From NCBI GenBank assembly GCA_027443745.1, contig DAIAZB010000118.1, positions 1 through 15,416 on the forward strand: a stretch of 15,416 nucleotides of DNA, read 5' to 3'. The first letter of the stretch is position 1. Every line of letters starts with the position of its first letter. The position numbers and the translations under genes are program-made. This document shows positions 1 to 5,462 of the stretch, piece by piece. Source of the DNA: Thiomonas sp. Lineage in GTDB: Bacteria; Pseudomonadota; Gammaproteobacteria; Burkholderiales; Burkholderiaceae. The notes under the pieces were generated by a model. The model was not told the origin of the DNA. It saw only the letters and a list, made by a program, of their open reading frames with translations, and ran no database searches.

Positions 1-204
1 GGGCAGCCGCGCGCCTTCGGCTTGTGACACACCAGCCTGGGCCTGGACGGTTTGCGCCTGAGCTGAAAGCAGATCGGGGTTTTGACGCAAAGCGATGTCG
101 ATGGCTTGAGGAAAATCCAGCGTCAATGCACTGGTCCAAACGGGCCAGGCGGCGAGCAGCAAAGCGGCGCCGACAGCCATGCGGCATCTTGCAGAATCAG
201 CCAT
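1..204 (-). CDS. TolC-family outer membrane efflux protein, N-terminal part (cut by window edge)
   Basis: The leftward frame from ATG at 204 stays open to position 1 (68 codons). Residues 1-26 form a signal peptide: a short n-region with Arg6 and Arg8, the hydrophobic stretch AVGAALLLAAWPVW, and a likely cut after TSA. The mature start, LTLDFPQAIDIALRQNPDLL followed by an Ala/Gln-rich helix with VSQAEGARLP, matches the first coiled-coil helix of outer membrane efflux (OEP/TolC) proteins, which form the trimeric exit duct of RND, ABC or type I export systems. A GGGGG run about 7 bases before the ATG may serve as ribosome binding site; Met9 is an alternative start. The partner pump genes would lie to the left, outside the window. 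The substrate cannot be told. Two palindromes at 349-388 are candidate operator sites. Family assignment is fairly safe although only the N-terminus is visible. Confidence 0.8.
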   Translation of the reverse strand, partial: MADSARCRMAVGAALLLAAWPVWTSALTLDFPQAIDIALRQNPDLLSAQAQTVQAQAGVSQAEGARLP

Positions 205-348
205 TGGAAACCCCCGTTGAACGAAGCGGCTCAGGACGTCACTGCAACTCTGTGCAGCACCGAAGCCGAAGACTGAGGCCAGGAACCGTCCACCCGCAGA
301 ACGTCGGGCCGAGCCGAACCGTCACACAGCGTCAGATGCTTGGATTTG

Positions 349-388
349 ATACTGCATACAGTATAACAATACTGCATAGCGTATGCAG
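349..388. promoter_or_regulatory. Two phased palindromes, candidate operator upstream of the efflux gene
   Basis: ATACTGCATACAGTAT (349-364) is a perfect inverted repeat with arms ATACTG/CAGTAT. CTGCATAGCGTATGCAG (372-388) is a second one with arms CTGCATA/TATGCAG. The shared word ATACTGCATA starts at 349 and again at 369, exactly 20 bp apart, so both sites lie on the same face of the helix. The AT-rich patch stands out in GC-rich surroundings and lies ~145 bp upstream of the leftward efflux gene. TATACT on the minus strand (365-360) could be a -10 box, but no good -35 is seen. This arrangement fits a dimeric repressor of TetR, GntR or similar type. The CTG-N11-CAG spacing is one base longer than the E. 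coli LexA box. The regulator gene is not in view. Confidence 0.5.
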
Positions 389-452
389 CGCGCTGCCTCA
401 ACTGTGCGGCTAGCCTGCGTTTGCGCACCTACAGGCAAGTCCTGTACCCGGA

Positions 453-535
453 GGCGCTTCTGGCGTGACAGCCCCTAGGCCGCCGCTTTGCTGCGGCCGC
501 CCCCCACGGGGGCCCAAGAAGCTTGGGAGCGGCCC
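453..535. repeat. Tandem repeat unit 1 (83 bp), intergenic hairpin-type repeat
   Basis: This is the left copy of a near-identical tandem pair. It starts GGCGCTTCTGGCGTGACAG and contains three nested inverted repeats: GGCCGC...GCGGCC, GCCCCC-CAC-GGGGGC and CCCAAG-AAG-CTTGGG. It differs from the right copy by one base near the start (G against A) and by a run of six rather than seven C's. The stop codon of the leftward thioredoxin-like gene (TAG at 477-475) lies in this copy. Palindromic GC-rich units like this are commonly scattered between genes in Burkholderiales and can act as transcription stops. Confidence 0.85.
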
Positions 536-1170
536 GGCGCTTCTGACGTGACAGCCCCTAGGCCGCCGCTTTGCTGCGGCCGCCCCCCCACGGGGGCCCA
601 AGAAGCTTGGGAGCGGCCCGGCGCTTCTTGGTGGGCACCGAGCCGGGCGGCGCCCTCCTTCAGGGCGCGGTCGACGAAGGCTTGGTAGAAGTCGGGCTGG
701 CCTGCGCCGACCAGGCGGTCGGCCACCTCGCGCCCGCCGGGGCCGAGAAACAACACGGTTGGGGCCAGTTGCACGCCATATTTTTGCGCCAGGGCCTTGC
801 CGGTGGTGGGCTTGCCATCAAAGCCCAGCAATCGGTTGTCGGGCTCCATCTCCACCTGTTGCACCATGTAGCCATCTTTCACCAACCATTGGTAAGTGCT
901 CTTGCGCAAACGCTCGCAATAGGTGCACCCAGGAAGGCTGAACATCACCACCAGCGGCTGGTGCCGGCTTGCGGCCTGGGCTGCGCTCGACTGCAGATCG
1001 CGCGCAGCCGGCAGTGGCGTGTCGGCACGCGACAGGCCTGCGAGCGTAAACGACAGCCCGATGGCCATCACACCCGTCCAAAGCCAGGCACGCACATGGG
1101 CTTGGAGTCGCAGCGCAAACTGCGTCAAGTGGGACACTGTCGACTTGGGGAGCATCGGATTGCGCTGCAT
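475..1170 (-). CDS. Exported thioredoxin-fold protein (CTYC) with repeat-derived C-terminal tail
   Basis: A 231-residue protein starting at ATG 1170, supported by GGAG eight bases upstream. Residues ~28-49 form a hydrophobic signal or anchor ending AGLSRAD, so the rest is periplasmic. The thioredoxin-like domain (~55-172) holds the redox motif CTYC at 82-85 in a VVMFSLPGCTYC context, and the cis-proline loop APT at 136-138. This fits a SoxW-like or general periplasmic thiol-disulfide reductase that keeps partner proteins reduced; the partner is unknown. From about residue 182 onward the sequence is a translation of two copies of an intergenic repeat: EAPGRSQASWAPVGG appears twice, and the end is GRSKAAA. 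The natural protein probably ended near ALKEGAARLGAHQ, so the tail looks like an accident of repeat insertion. The gene points toward the efflux gene but is separated from it by the repeats and the putative operator. Confidence 0.85.
   Translation of the reverse strand: MQRNPMLPKSTVSHLTQFALRLQAHVRAWLWTGVMAIGLSFTLAGLSRADTPLPAARDLQSSAAQAASRHQPLVVMFSLPGCTYCERLRKSTYQWLVKDGYMVQQVEMEPDNRLLGFDGKPTTGKALAQKYGVQLAPTVLFLGPGGREVADRLVGAGQPDFYQAFVDRALKEGAARLGAHQEAPGRSQASWAPVGGRPQQSGGLGAVTSEAPGRSQASWAPVGGGRSKAAA
536..619. repeat. Tandem repeat unit 2 (84 bp), read as protein on the minus strand
   Basis: This is the right copy of the pair, starting GGCGCTTCTGACGTGACAG and holding the same three hairpin segments. 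Its run of seven C's makes it 84 bp, an exact multiple of three, so on the minus strand it is read through in frame as 28 codons. A further partial start, GGCGCTTCTT, follows at 620-629. Together with AAGAAGC at 600-606 it forms an inverted repeat flanking the right junction of the array with the older coding sequence. Confidence 0.85.
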
Positions 1171-1216
1171 CGACTGAACTCCGTAGGGCTGAAAAACTTC
1201 ACAAGATAATGCGCAT

Positions 1217-1792
1217 ATGCTAAATGTTCAGCAACACCCCCGCTCCCAGCGTGGCTGGCCATGGCCCATCGCGCCGGCAATGTTGGCAGCCAGCTTGCTC
1301 GGCGCCTGCTCGCCCGCGCTGAACTGGCGGGAGACGCGCCCGAAGGATATCGACATCCTGCTGACCTTCCCCTGCAAGCCGCAGCAAATCGTCCAAACCG
1401 TGCAGCTGGCCGGCAGCATGGTCAAGATGAGCATGACAGGCTGCGCGACCGACAACATGACCTTCGCCCTGGCGCACGCTGACATGAAGGACCCGACGAA
1501 GGTGGGAGCCGCTCTGGCCGTGCTCCACCAAGCTGCGGTGCGCAACGTGGCCGGCAACGTGACCCAGAGCCAGCCCACCGATGTTGCCCATGCGACCCGC
1601 GGCCTGGCCGACGCGTTGGACCTGAGGATCGCCGGCAGATCACCCACAGGTCAGCCGCTGCGCGAGCGGGTGGTGTTGTTTGCCCAGGGCAGCCAGGTGT
1701 TCCAGGCCACGACCTTCGCCAATCGTTCGCAGTACAAGGACGACGCGGCACAGACTTTTGCCAACTCGATCCGCCTGCCAGGCGGGAGCTGA
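1217..1792 (+). CDS. Conserved hypothetical lipoprotein
   Basis: A 191-residue protein with a lipoprotein signal: hydrophobic residues ~17-30 and a lipobox L-G-A-C with Cys31 as the probable lipidated residue, so it should be anchored in the envelope. The mature part begins SPALNWRETRP and continues with LLTFPCKPQQIVQTVQL and MSMTGCATDNMTFALAHADM. This resembles a family of small Burkholderiales lipoproteins of unknown function, recalled from memory only. Cys53 and Cys76 could form a disulfide. No enzymatic motif is recognised. The ATG at 1217 has only a weak ribosome site; Met22 is a possible later start but would leave little n-region before the lipobox. The gene is divergent from the thioredoxin-like gene, with only 46 bp between starts, so their promoters must be close together or overlap. 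Confidence 0.75.
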   Translation: MLNVQQHPRSQRGWPWPIAPAMLAASLLGACSPALNWRETRPKDIDILLTFPCKPQQIVQTVQLAGSMVKMSMTGCATDNMTFALAHADMKDPTKVGAALAVLHQAAVRNVAGNVTQSQPTDVAHATRGLADALDLRIAGRSPTGQPLRERVVLFAQGSQVFQATTFANRSQYKDDAAQTFANSIRLPGGS

Positions 1793-1798
1793 TGAGGT

Positions 1799-1837
1799 GC
1801 TGCGGTGCGTTCGATTTGCGCAATGCTGCACCGCAGC
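1799..1837 (+). terminator. Possible hairpin terminator after the lipoprotein gene
   Basis: A perfect 10-bp inverted repeat, GCTGCGGTGC (1799-1808) and GCACCGCAGC (1828-1837), starts 7 bases after the lipoprotein stop codon. Its 19-base loop contains the palindrome TTGCGCAA. There is no clean T-run after the stem (TAAACTTGAGTGTTT follows), so it is either a weak intrinsic terminator or an RNA 3'-end stabiliser. It separates the lipoprotein gene from the PTS genes. Confidence 0.45.
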
Positions 1838-1936
1838 TAAACTTGAGTGTTTCGCGGTGTGGATCTGCGTGCCATGAAGCTGCTGTCGACGGCAACGGAA
1901 GACTCATCGCGCCATCCGCACTCTGGAGTTCGCCGC

Positions 1937-2365
1937 ATGCCCGGCATCCTCATCATCGCCCACGCCCCGCTGGCCAGTGCCCTGCGCGACTGTGCGACCC
2001 ATGTCTACGCCGGTTGCCCCAGTCGGCTGGAGGCGCTGGACGTGCCACCGGATGCGTCGCCCGAAAGCATGCTGCCCCAGGCACAAGCGGCGCTGCAGCG
2101 TGTCACCGGGAACGATGGCGCTGCGCTGCTGCTGGTGGATGCTGCCGGCGCCTCACCCTGCAATCTGGCGCAGCGCCTGGCGCGCAGACCTGTGCCGGCA
2201 GCTTCGGTGCGCGTGGTGTCAGGTGTCAACCTGCCGATGTTGCTGCGCACACTGTGCTACCAGGATGAACCGCTGGACGCGCTGCTGGATCGGGCCCTGG
2301 CCGGTGGCGCGCGTGGCATCGCCGAACTTCACAACGACGAGACCCCAGACCCTCCGCCATGTTGA
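1937..2365 (+). CDS. PTS EIIA component, mannose/fructose (EIIA-Man) class
   Basis: A 142-residue soluble cytoplasmic protein. The start at 1937 is chosen because GGAG lies eight bases upstream and MPGILIIAHAPLASAL is the typical first strand of EIIA-Man proteins; the frame is open further upstream but that part looks unlike protein. His9, in IIAHAPLA, is the expected phosphorylation site, receiving phosphate from HPr. LLLVDAAGASPCNLA and VVSGVNLPMLLRTL match the conserved core loops of the family. In Burkholderiales this protein usually works without a sugar permease as the output of a regulatory PTS. No EIIB or EIIC gene is visible here, which agrees. Its end overlaps the ptsH start by 7 bp (ATGTTGA), implying translational coupling. 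Confidence 0.9.
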   Translation: MPGILIIAHAPLASALRDCATHVYAGCPSRLEALDVPPDASPESMLPQAQAALQRVTGNDGAALLLVDAAGASPCNLAQRLARRPVPAASVRVVSGVNLPMLLRTLCYQDEPLDALLDRALAGGARGIAELHNDETPDPPPC

Positions 2366-2628
2366 AACGCGAACTTCTCATCAGCAACAAACTCGGGCTG
2401 CATGCCCGTGCCTCGGCCAAGCTCACCAAGTTGGCCTCGGAATTCGGCAGTGAGATCTGGATTTCCAGAGGCTCCCGCCGCGTCAATGCCAAAAGCATCA
2501 TGGGGGTGATGATGCTGGCCGCCGGCCAGGGCACACGCATCGGCGTCGAGGCCGATGGCGCCGATGCCCAGCAGGCGCTCGACCAGCTCACCTTGCTGGT
2601 GGACGACAAGTTCGGCGAAGGCGAATAA
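2359..2628 (+). CDS. ptsH: Phosphocarrier protein HPr
   Basis: An 89-residue protein of normal HPr length. His15, in LGLHARASAK, accepts phosphate from EI (PtsI) and passes it to EIIA. Ser46, in NAKSIMGVMML, is the regulatory site used by HPr kinase/phosphorylase where that enzyme exists. The motif context around both sites is intact, so the protein should be functional. The start codon lies inside the last codons of the EIIA gene, so the two are very probably co-translated. ptsI normally follows directly in this group of bacteria; here it is 3.4 kb downstream, beyond a two-component cassette, so EI must be made from a separate promoter or a very long transcript. Confidence 0.97.
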   Translation: MLKRELLISNKLGLHARASAKLTKLASEFGSEIWISRGSRRVNAKSIMGVMMLAAGQGTRIGVEADGADAQQALDQLTLLVDDKFGEGE

Positions 2629-2784
2629 GCCAGCAGCCGCAAGCCCAGTGCATCGCCAGCTCATGGGCAATCTGGTCGAGACGCAATGCCAGCACCGCAC
2701 GGCCCCACTGCCAGTCCGGCGGCAAGGCACCCCCGCAACATTCCGACATCTGCGCGGCAAACGCCGGCAATGCTTGGAGCGCAT

Positions 2785-2796
2785 GATGCATGCATC
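2785..2796. promoter_or_regulatory. Perfect 12-bp palindrome upstream of the Spy-like gene
   Basis: GATGCATGCATC is perfectly self-complementary and lies 33 bp before the Spy-like start codon, in the 200-bp gap after ptsH. Its position would suit an operator for the adjacent response regulator, but it does not match the direct-repeat box known for CpxR (GTAAA-N5-GTAAA). It may be chance. No convincing -35/-10 pair was found in this gap. Confidence 0.25.
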
Positions 2797-2828
2797 GTCC
2801 TCAATGGGGACCATCCCGGAGATCGATC

Positions 2829-3419
2829 ATGTCGCCATACACCACCGCCAGCACCAGTCGTTTCCCGCAACACCTTTCGGCCAAGGCCGCTCTCGGCGCA
2901 CTCGGCCTGGGCCTGTGCCTGATCACGGGATCAGCCCTGGCCCAGAGTGAACCGTCACCAGCTCCCGCACCGATGGGGCAGGGCATGCACCATGGCCACG
3001 ACAAAGCCTGGAAGCATCACGGCATGGACCGCATAATGCAGCGCATGCTCGACCGCGTGCACGCCACGCCCGAGCAGCGCGAACGTATCCGCGGGTTCCA
3101 GACCCGCGCCATGGAGCGTAACCGTCCGCTGATGGAACAGATGCACAGCTTGATGCGGCAGCGCATGCAGGTGCTGGCCGCGCCCCAAATCGACCTCGGC
3201 GCACTGGAAAACCTGCGCAGCAAGCAGATGGCCGTGGCCGACCAGATGTCCAAGACCATGACCCAGACGCAATACGAAATCGCGCTGGTCCTGACCCCCG
3301 CGCAGCGCCAGCAGATTGCGCACATGCTGGAGGAACGCATGGGTCACGGCGCGAAGCCGAGCGACCATGGCGGCATGGGTCACGGCGCGATGCGCCACGG
3401 CATGGGTGGCGCCCAGTAA
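2829..3419 (+). CDS. Periplasmic Spy/CpxP-family (LTxxQ) protein, His/Met-rich
   Basis: A 196-residue protein. The start at 2829 is chosen for its ideal ribosome site (GGAG seven bases upstream) and the signal peptide that follows: hydrophobic AALGALGLGLCLITG, cut after ALA at residue 38, so it is periplasmic. The mature protein is helical, with two LTxxQ-type motifs, ATPEQ (79-83) and LTPAQ (155-159), typical of Spy and CpxP, which are periplasmic chaperones or stress sensors. It is flanked by His/Met clusters: MGQGMHHGHDKAWKHHGM near residue 49, and a C-terminal tail from ~171 of MGHG/HGGMGHG/MRHGMGG type. These look able to bind copper, zinc or nickel. The tail includes a 12-codon tandem duplication. 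The response regulator and kinase genes follow 66 bp later, so the protein is probably both a target and a modulator of that system. Metal binding is an inference. Confidence 0.87.
   Translation: MSPYTTASTSRFPQHLSAKAALGALGLGLCLITGSALAQSEPSPAPAPMGQGMHHGHDKAWKHHGMDRIMQRMLDRVHATPEQRERIRGFQTRAMERNRPLMEQMHSLMRQRMQVLAAPQIDLGALENLRSKQMAVADQMSKTMTQTQYEIALVLTPAQRQQIAHMLEERMGHGAKPSDHGGMGHGAMRHGMGGAQ
3337..3390 (+). repeat. 36-bp period direct repeat inside the His/Met-rich tail
   Basis: The 18-base word GCATGGGTCACGGCGCGA occurs at 3337-3354 and again at 3373-3390, exactly 36 bp (12 codons) apart and in frame. It gives the repeated peptide MGHGA. This indicates recent in-frame duplication of the putative metal-binding tail, so its length may vary between strains. 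Confidence 0.8.
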
Positions 3420-3428
3420 GGCAGGCCT

Positions 3429-3450
3429 GGACGCCGACGGCCCAGCGTCC
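3429..3450 (+). other. Small hairpin between the Spy-like and response regulator genes
   Basis: GGACGC (3429-3434) and GCGTCC (3445-3450) are perfect inverted arms around a 10-base loop, starting 10 bases after the Spy-like stop codon. No T-run follows. It could stabilise the 3' end of the Spy-like message, or reduce read-through so that the periplasmic protein is made in larger amounts than the regulators. The short stem makes this weak evidence. Confidence 0.3.
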
Positions 3451-3485
3451 TTGGATGCGCACCAGACTAGACCGGAAGACTGCCC

Positions 3486-4208
3486 ATGAACCTTCGCCTG
3501 CTGTTGGTCGAAGATGATGCTCGTCTGGGGCAGATGGTCGACGACTACCTGACGACGGCGGGCTGGCAGGTCACGCGTGCCATGAACCTGACCCAGTCCC
3601 ACGCCGCGCTGGGGCTGGACGAAGCCGTGGGCCGCGGACCGGGCTTCGACGCCATGGTGCTGGACCTGATGCTGCCTGACGGTGACGGACTGGACCTGTG
3701 CCGCCGTCTGCGCAGCACCGGCAGCGACCTGCCGGTGCTCATGCTCACGGCGCGAGGCGATCCGCTCGACCGCGTCATCGGCCTGGAACTCGGCGCCGAC
3801 GACTATCTGCCCAAGCCCTTCGAGCCGCGTGAACTGCTGGCGCGCCTGCGCGCCATCGTCCGCCGCCGACAGGGCGTATCCGAGCCGACGCAGGTGCTGC
3901 GCTTCGGCCGTCTCGAAGTCGACCCCGCCGCGCGCCAGGTGCGGGTCGATGGCGAAGCGCGCCAACTCACGGGCTACCAGTTCGACCTGCTGCTGGCCCT
4001 GGCGCGCCATCCCGGGCGGGTGCTGTCACGCGACTTTCTGCTTGATGCGGTGAACAACACCGACGCGCCCGAGGTCTACGACCGCTCGATCGATGTTCAC
4101 ATCAGCCGCATCCGCGCCGTGCTCGAAGACGACCCGCGCCACCCACGGCGCATCCTCACCCTGCGCGGCGCCGGTTACGTTTTTGCCCGCACCCAGGATG
4201 CGGCATGA
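3486..4208 (+). CDS. OmpR/PhoB-family response regulator (CpxR-like)
   Basis: A 240-residue cytoplasmic DNA-binding regulator. The receiver domain (~3-118) has the acidic pair Glu9/Asp10-Asp11 in LLLVEDDARLG, the phosphoacceptor Asp60 in MVLDLMLPDGDG, Thr88 in LMLTARG and Lys110 in YLPKPFEPREL. The C-terminal winged helix (~138-236) carries LTGYQFDLLLALARHPGRVL and the recognition-helix end VYDRSIDVHISRIRAVLED, finishing in RGAGYVF. It should be phosphorylated by the kinase encoded next, whose start overlaps its stop as ATGA. GGAAG about eight bases before the ATG is the ribosome site. The receiver is a little long between residues 40 and 55, before the Asp strand. Because a Spy-like gene lies directly upstream, the likely role is control of an envelope or metal stress response. 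The CpxR resemblance is by motif and context, not a proven orthology. Confidence 0.93.
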   Translation: MNLRLLLVEDDARLGQMVDDYLTTAGWQVTRAMNLTQSHAALGLDEAVGRGPGFDAMVLDLMLPDGDGLDLCRRLRSTGSDLPVLMLTARGDPLDRVIGLELGADDYLPKPFEPRELLARLRAIVRRRQGVSEPTQVLRFGRLEVDPAARQVRVDGEARQLTGYQFDLLLALARHPGRVLSRDFLLDAVNNTDAPEVYDRSIDVHISRIRAVLEDDPRHPRRILTLRGAGYVFARTQDAA

Positions 4209-5416
4209 ATCGACCCCAAGCCGCCATGGCGGCAGCGTCCAAGCACCCTGCCCCGGCACCGTCCGCTGACATGGCGGGCGCTGCGCCCACGATGTCCCCG
4301 GCGGCGCCGGCGCCCGGGCCCGTGGCAACCTTTGCCGTGCGCACCCCGCTGTGGGCGCGTATCGGCCTGGCGCTGGCCATCGCCTTGCTGGTGCAGGCGG
4401 TAGCCTCTGCCGTGTTCATCCACTGGCTGTTCTTCTCCAATCCGCAAGAGGTGGCGCTGCGGCATGCCATGTTCCGCGCCTTCATGCATGTCTACGGCAT
4501 CCAGCCCTCCCCCTGGCGGCACCTGCTGCTGTCGCCACTCACCACCACCGTGATCACGGCCCTGGTGGTTGGTGCGGTCACCTTCCCGTTGATGCGCCGA
4601 CTCACGCACCGCCTGCAGCGCCTGCAACGCGGCGTACAGGCATTGGGTAACCTCGACCTGGGCGCCCGCGTCGCTGTCGAGGGACGCGACGAAGTGGCAG
4701 CGCTGGCCGTGGCCTTCAACCAGGCTGCCGGCCGCATCGAAACCCTGGTCAACAGTCACAAATCCCTGCTGGCCTACACCTCGCACGAGTTGCGCACGCC
4801 GCTTGCGCGCCTGCGCATGGCGCTGGAGACCCTGAGCCAGCCGCAATGGCCCGGCAGGACGCACGATGCCGCCATGGCCGAGGCCAGGCGTGACCTGGCG
4901 GAGCTGGACGAGCTGATCGGCACCATCCTGCTGTTCAGCCGGCTGGACGCGGGCGGCACGCGGGTTCTGGATGTGCGCGAAGTCGACCTTCTGGCCTTGG
5001 CCGCGGAGGAGGCGGCGCGCGACGACGTCGACGTCCAGGGCGACTGGGTTCGTTTCTCGGGCGACGAGCGGCTGCTGCGCCATGCCATCCGCAACCTGCT
5101 GGACAACGCGCGCAAACATGCCCCTGGCAGCCCTCCCGAGCTCCGCGTGCAGCGCACGGCGGGCGGCGCGCGCATCCGCGTCTGCGACCGCGGCCCGGGC
5201 GTCCCCATGGCGGAAGCCGAGCGCATCTTCGAACCGTTCGTGCGGCTGCACAGGCGCGGCGACGGCAGCGGCCTGGGCCTGCCGCTAGTGCGCCGCATCG
5301 CCCGGCTGCACGGCGGCGATGTGCACTATGCCCCCAATCCCGGCGGGGGCGCGTGTTTCGTGCTCGATGTTGCCGCGCTCGACAGCACCGCCACGGCGAC
5401 TCCCCTGCGCGCATGA
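4205..5416 (+). CDS. Membrane sensor histidine kinase, partner of the upstream regulator
   Basis: A 403-residue protein. Residues 1-45 are an unusual Ala/Pro-rich cytoplasmic stretch. TM1 is ~52-76 (IGLALAIALLVQAVASAVFI) and TM2 ~108-128, leaving a periplasmic loop of only about 32 residues. A HAMP domain follows (~129-182). The HisKA helix carries the phosphorylated His194 in YTSHELRTPLARLR. The ATPase domain shows the N box RNLLDNARKHA (296-306), G1 DRGPGV (328-333), the F box IFEPFVRLH and G2 GSGLGL (354-359). All catalytic motifs are intact. It should pass phosphate to Asp60 of the response regulator, with which it overlaps by 4 bp. The tiny sensory loop suggests that it senses through the membrane or through a periplasmic partner such as the Spy-like protein. 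The stop codon is part of the terminator stem that follows. Confidence 0.94.
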   Translation: MNRPQAAMAAASKHPAPAPSADMAGAAPTMSPAAPAPGPVATFAVRTPLWARIGLALAIALLVQAVASAVFIHWLFFSNPQEVALRHAMFRAFMHVYGIQPSPWRHLLLSPLTTTVITALVVGAVTFPLMRRLTHRLQRLQRGVQALGNLDLGARVAVEGRDEVAALAVAFNQAAGRIETLVNSHKSLLAYTSHELRTPLARLRMALETLSQPQWPGRTHDAAMAEARRDLAELDELIGTILLFSRLDAGGTRVLDVREVDLLALAAEEAARDDVDVQGDWVRFSGDERLLRHAIRNLLDNARKHAPGSPPELRVQRTAGGARIRVCDRGPGVPMAEAERIFEPFVRLHRRGDGSGLGLPLVRRIARLHGGDVHYAPNPGGGACFVLDVAALDSTATATPLRA

Positions 5417-5450
5417 AAAAAGCCGGCTTCGAGCCGGCTTTTTTCATGCG
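5410..5450. terminator. Bidirectional intrinsic terminator, 19-bp perfect stem
   Basis: Arm CGCATGAAAAAAGCCGGCT (5410-5428), loop TCG, and a perfectly complementary arm 5432-5450. The GC-rich core GCCGGC is flanked by A6 on the left and T6 on the right, so it ends transcription in both directions. It serves the histidine kinase operon on the plus strand and the convergent periplasmic protein gene on the minus strand, whose stop codon is only 13 bp away. The kinase stop codon TGA (5414-5416) lies inside the stem. Confidence 0.95.
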
Positions 5451-5462
5451 CGGGAAGGTTGC

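Noticed and set aside
349..388. LexA (SOS) box reading of the palindromes
   Set aside because: The E. coli SOS box needs CTGT-N8-ACAG (16 bp); the second dyad is CTG-N11-CAG (17 bp) and the first is CTG-N4-CAG, so the spacing does not fit.
24..413. Rightward 129-codon open frame at the left edge
   Set aside because: It is antisense to a clear TolC-type N-terminus and runs over the palindromes; composition is Arg-rich and not protein-like.
453..619. CRISPR array or insertion sequence ends
   Set aside because: Two adjacent copies without spacers, no transposase and no target duplication; better explained as an intergenic hairpin repeat duplicated in tandem.
571..1209. Rightward 212-codon frame opposite the thioredoxin-like gene
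   Set aside because: Shadow of the leftward gene, which has a redox motif, a signal peptide and a ribosome site.
2955..4010. Leftward 351-codon frame opposite the Spy-like and response regulator genes
   Set aside because: His/Gln/Val-rich mirror of two well-supported genes; no motif of its own.
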